DNA of 15,209 nucleotides, taken from positions 1 through 15,209 of the forward strand of contig DATKZB010000100.1 of the NCBI GenBank assembly GCA_035528235.1, given 5' to 3'. A model generated the notes under the pieces. It saw only the letters and a list, made by a program, of their open reading frames with translations, was not told where the DNA came from and made no database searches. This document shows, one piece after another, positions 12,596 to 15,209 of this stretch. The stretch is from DATKZB01 sp035528235 (lineage in GTDB: Bacteria > Planctomycetota > Phycisphaerae > FEN-1346). Each line of letters begins with the position of its first letter. Position 1 is the first letter of the stretch. Position numbers and translations under genes: made by a program.

Positions 12596-15187
12596 TCAGA
12601 GGCCGTCGCGGAGTTGCTTGAGTTTGTTCAAGGCGTCGATGGGTGTCATGGTCTCGAGGTCGAGGCGGCGGAGTTCGTCGATGAGGGCGGCGCCCTGCCC
12701 TTCGAACAGCGTCAATTGAACCTCGCGCACGGGCAGCCCCGGCTCGGCCGGCGCGATGCGCGGCCGGTCGGAGGAGTCGAGGTGGGACGCCTCCAGGTCG
12801 GCCAGGATGTGCTTGGCCCGCTCGACGACCTCGCGCGGCACGCCGGCCAGCCGGGCCACGTGGACGCCGTAACTCTTGTCCGTGCCGCCCTCGACGATCT
12901 TGTGCAGAAACACCACCTCGTCCTGCCACTCGCGCACGGCCACGTTGAAGTTGGCCACGCCGTCGAGCACATCGGCCAGGTCGGTCAGTTCGTGGTAGTG
13001 GGTGGCGAAGAGCGTGCGGCACCGGGTGCGGCGGGCGATGTGCTCGGTGACCGCCCACGCCAGGGCCACGCCGTCGAACGTGCTCGTGCCGCGGCCCACC
13101 TCGTCGAGAATGACGAGGCTACGATCGGTGGCGTTGTTGAGGATGTTGGCGGTCTCGGTCATCTCGACCATGAACGTGCTGCGGCCGCGGGCCAGCTCGT
13201 CGGCCGCGCCCACGCGCGTAAAGATCCGGTCCACCAGGCCCACCACGGCGTGGCGGGCGGGCACCCACGACCCCATGTGGGCCATGAGCACCTGGAGGGC
13301 CACTTGGCGGATGTAGGTCGACTTGCCCGCCATGTTCGGCCCCGTGATGATGCCGATGCGCGGCGCCTCGCCGCCCAGAGCCACGTCGTTCGGCACGAAC
13401 TCCGACCCCAGGACTTGCTCCAGCACCGGGTGCCTGCCGTCGCGGACATCCAGCACGGGCTCGTCGACGATCGTGGGCTTGACGTACCCGCGCTCCGCCG
13501 CCACGCGCGCCAGGCTGCCCAGGGCGTCGATCTCGGCCAGGGCCTGGGCCGTGCGCTGGAGCCGCTCGGTCTCGGCCGCGACGCGCCCGCGAACCTCCTC
13601 GAAGAGGCGGACCTCCAGGGCCTTGGCCTTATCCTCGGCCGAGAGCACTTCCACCTCGTGCTCCTTCAGGGCGGGCGTGATGTACCGCTCGGCGTTCTTC
13701 AGGGTCTGCTTGCGGATGTAGTCGGCCGGCACGCGGTCGCGGTGCGTGTTGGTGACCTCGATGTAGTAGCCGAAGACCTTGTTGAACCCGACGCGCAGGG
13801 TCGCGATGCCCGAGCGCTGGGCCTCGCGGGCCTGGAACTCGGCCAACCACCGGGCACCGGTGGAGCCGACGTCGCGCAGGCGGTCGAGTTCCTCGTGATA
13901 ACCTGCCTTGATGACACCGCCGTCGCTCAGGCGCAGGGGCGCGTCGTCGGCGATGGCGGCGTCGACGACCTCGCGGACGTCGCCGCACAGGTCCAGGGCC
14001 TTCTCGAGGCGGTTCAGCAGGTCGCTTTCGCGTGCCGCCAGGCGTGCCTTGACGGCCGGCAGGGCCGCCAGCGTGCGGCCCAGGCCAAGAAGGTCGCGGG
14101 GCATGGCGCGGCTGGTGGCCACGCGGCCGACGATCCGCTCGACGTCGGAGGTGTCGGCCAGCCGCCGGGCAAGGTCTTCGCGCAGGTCCGTGCCCTGGAC
14201 GAGTTCCTCGACGGCGTCGAGCCGCTCGCGGATGTCGTCGGCCCGGGCCAGCGGGAAGTTGATCCACCGCCTCAGCAGCCGGCCGCCCATCGCCGTTTGG
14301 GTCCGGTCGAGCACCCACAGCAGGCTGTGCTCGCGGCGGCGTTCGCGCAGCGTCTCCACCAGTTCCAGGCTCCGCTGGGTCGTCTCGTCGAGGTACAGCC
14401 ACCGGCCGCTCTCGACGCGTTCGATGCGGCGGATGTGGCCCAGGCCCGTTCGCTGCGTCTCCTGGAGATAGTCGATGGCGGCGCCGGCCGCCGAGAGGCC
14501 CTCGGCCAGGTCCGACACGCCGAACCCGTCGAGCGAATCGGTGCCGAAGTGGGCCGTCAGGATGCGGACGGCCTCCTGGCGGTCGAACACGAAGGCCGAT
14601 CGCTCGGTCGTGGCCGCACCAGTGCTCTCGCGAATCGCCCGGACCAGGTCCGGGTCGGCGTCGCCGGCGCCCTCGGCCAACAGGCACTCGCGCGGCCGCA
14701 AACGCACCAGGCCGTCGACGACGGCGTCGCGGGCCACGTCGCGGACCCAGAACCCGCCGGTCGAGAGGTCGACCCACGCCAGGCCCGCCCGCTCGCCGTC
14801 CAGGTGCACGGCCGCGAGGAAGTTGTTCTCCTTGTCCTCCAGCAGCGCGTCGTCGGTCAGCGTGCCGGGGGTCACCAGGCGCGAGACGTCGCGCTTGATG
14901 AGCCCCTTGGCCAGCGCCGGGTCCTCCATCTGCTCGCAGATGGCCACGCGGTACCCGGCCCGGATCATCTTCGCGAGGTACGCATCGACGGCATGGTACG
15001 GCACGCCGCACATGGGGATGGGGTTGGGGCCCTTGGTGCGGCTCGTCAGGGCGATGCCCATGACCTTCGAGCCGACGCGGGCGTCGTCGTGGAAGAGCTC
15101 GTAGAAGTCGCCCATCCGGAAGAAGAGGATGGCGTCGGGGTACTGGGCCTTGATCTGGCGATATTGTTTCATCGCGGGGGTGGTCAT
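12596..15187 (-). CDS. mutS: DNA mismatch repair protein MutS
   Basis: MutS recognises mismatches and small loops and starts methyl-independent or methyl-directed repair with MutL. The 863-residue protein is full length. The mismatch-binding domain includes FFRMGDFYELF (residues 22-32), with the F-x-E pair Phe28 and Glu30. Connector, core and clamp domains follow (about 120-560). The ATPase domain has Walker A GPNMAGKST (616-624) and Walker B LVILDEVGRGTSTFDG (Asp695, Glu696), followed by the ATPase His motif FATHYHELTDL. QLTLF (824-828) is a likely beta-clamp-binding motif before the C-terminal helices. The ATG at 15187 has GAGGA 10 nt upstream (15202 to 15198) and gives the family N-terminus MTTPAMKQYR. 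MutL is not in the window. The gene seems transcribed separately from the STAS genes because of the promoter and repeat between them. Confidence 0.98.
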   Translation of the reverse strand: MTTPAMKQYRQIKAQYPDAILFFRMGDFYELFHDDARVGSKVMGIALTSRTKGPNPIPMCGVPYHAVDAYLAKMIRAGYRVAICEQMEDPALAKGLIKRDVSRLVTPGTLTDDALLEDKENNFLAAVHLDGERAGLAWVDLSTGGFWVRDVARDAVVDGLVRLRPRECLLAEGAGDADPDLVRAIRESTGAATTERSAFVFDRQEAVRILTAHFGTDSLDGFGVSDLAEGLSAAGAAIDYLQETQRTGLGHIRRIERVESGRWLYLDETTQRSLELVETLRERRREHSLLWVLDRTQTAMGGRLLRRWINFPLARADDIRERLDAVEELVQGTDLREDLARRLADTSDVERIVGRVATSRAMPRDLLGLGRTLAALPAVKARLAARESDLLNRLEKALDLCGDVREVVDAAIADDAPLRLSDGGVIKAGYHEELDRLRDVGSTGARWLAEFQAREAQRSGIATLRVGFNKVFGYYIEVTNTHRDRVPADYIRKQTLKNAERYITPALKEHEVEVLSAEDKAKALEVRLFEEVRGRVAAETERLQRTAQALAEIDALGSLARVAAERGYVKPTIVDEPVLDVRDGRHPVLEQVLGSEFVPNDVALGGEAPRIGIITGPNMAGKSTYIRQVALQVLMAHMGSWVPARHAVVGLVDRIFTRVGAADELARGRSTFMVEMTETANILNNATDRSLVILDEVGRGTSTFDGVALAWAVTEHIARRTRCRTLFATHYHELTDLADVLDGVANFNVAVREWQDEVVFLHKIVEGGTDKSYGVHVARLAGVPREVVERAKHILADLEASHLDSSDRPRIAPAEPGLPVREVQLTLFEGQGAALIDELRRLDLETMTPIDALNKLKQLRDGL

Positions 15188-15209
15188 GGCCCGGGAATCC
15201 TCACGGCGT

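Noticed and set aside
12293..12621. Small frames on both strands containing PYGRGSD and SRDRKGA peptides
   Set aside because: These translate the palindromic repeat and lack independent coding signs.

Overview
This is a GC-rich bacterial chromosomal segment, densely coded and with third codon positions so rich in G and C that long false reading frames appear antisense to nearly every gene. A Kdo transferase (waaA) implies an LPS-type outer membrane. The mix of that gene, a stand-alone uroporphyrinogen-decarboxylase-fold protein, small STAS proteins and a dispersed GC-rich palindromic repeat suggests Planctomycetota (Phycisphaerae-like) or a close relative. That placement is an inference from gene content; there is no rRNA or other phylogenetic anchor here. 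No tRNA, rRNA, insertion sequence, integrase or CRISPR array was seen.

Layout. Bases 1-355 carry no supported gene. A uroporphyrinogen-decarboxylase-fold protein follows on the plus strand (356-1438). A minus-strand MNT nucleotidyltransferase / HEPN pair (2204 to 1510) overlaps by ATGA and converges on it. From a 131-bp divergent spacer the plus strand then carries waaA and proB (2336-4800), again overlapping by ATGA. These face a long minus-strand block that fills the rest of the window, read from right to left: mutS (15187-12596), a spacer with a perfect 28-bp inverted repeat and a near-consensus sigma-70 promoter, three consecutive STAS-domain genes (12338-11096), then an N-acyl-D-amino-acid deacylase-type amidohydrolase, a class I glutamine-amidotransferase-like hydrolase, an Eis-like GNAT acetyltransferase and comEC (10987-4873).

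How the genes fit together. waaA (envelope) and proB (proline synthesis) are translationally coupled but functionally unrelated. The last four minus-strand genes are packed with a 4-bp overlap and 14- and 8-bp gaps, so they look like one operon; the first three modify acyl, amide or amine groups and may process scavenged amino-acid or peptide derivatives, while comEC imports DNA. The STAS genes look like a small partner-switching or polarity-signalling module with its own promoter, but no cognate kinase or phosphatase lies within the window.

Most of the content is recognisable housekeeping or accessory function. The least explained items are the triple STAS array, whose middle member has Gly where the phospho-acceptor Ser is expected; the palindromic repeat cluster beside its promoter; the MNT/HEPN pair whose HEPN protein lacks the RNase motif; and the amidohydrolase/amidotransferase/acetyltransferase set upstream of comEC. 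I do not see clear evidence of a wholly new defence or mobile system.
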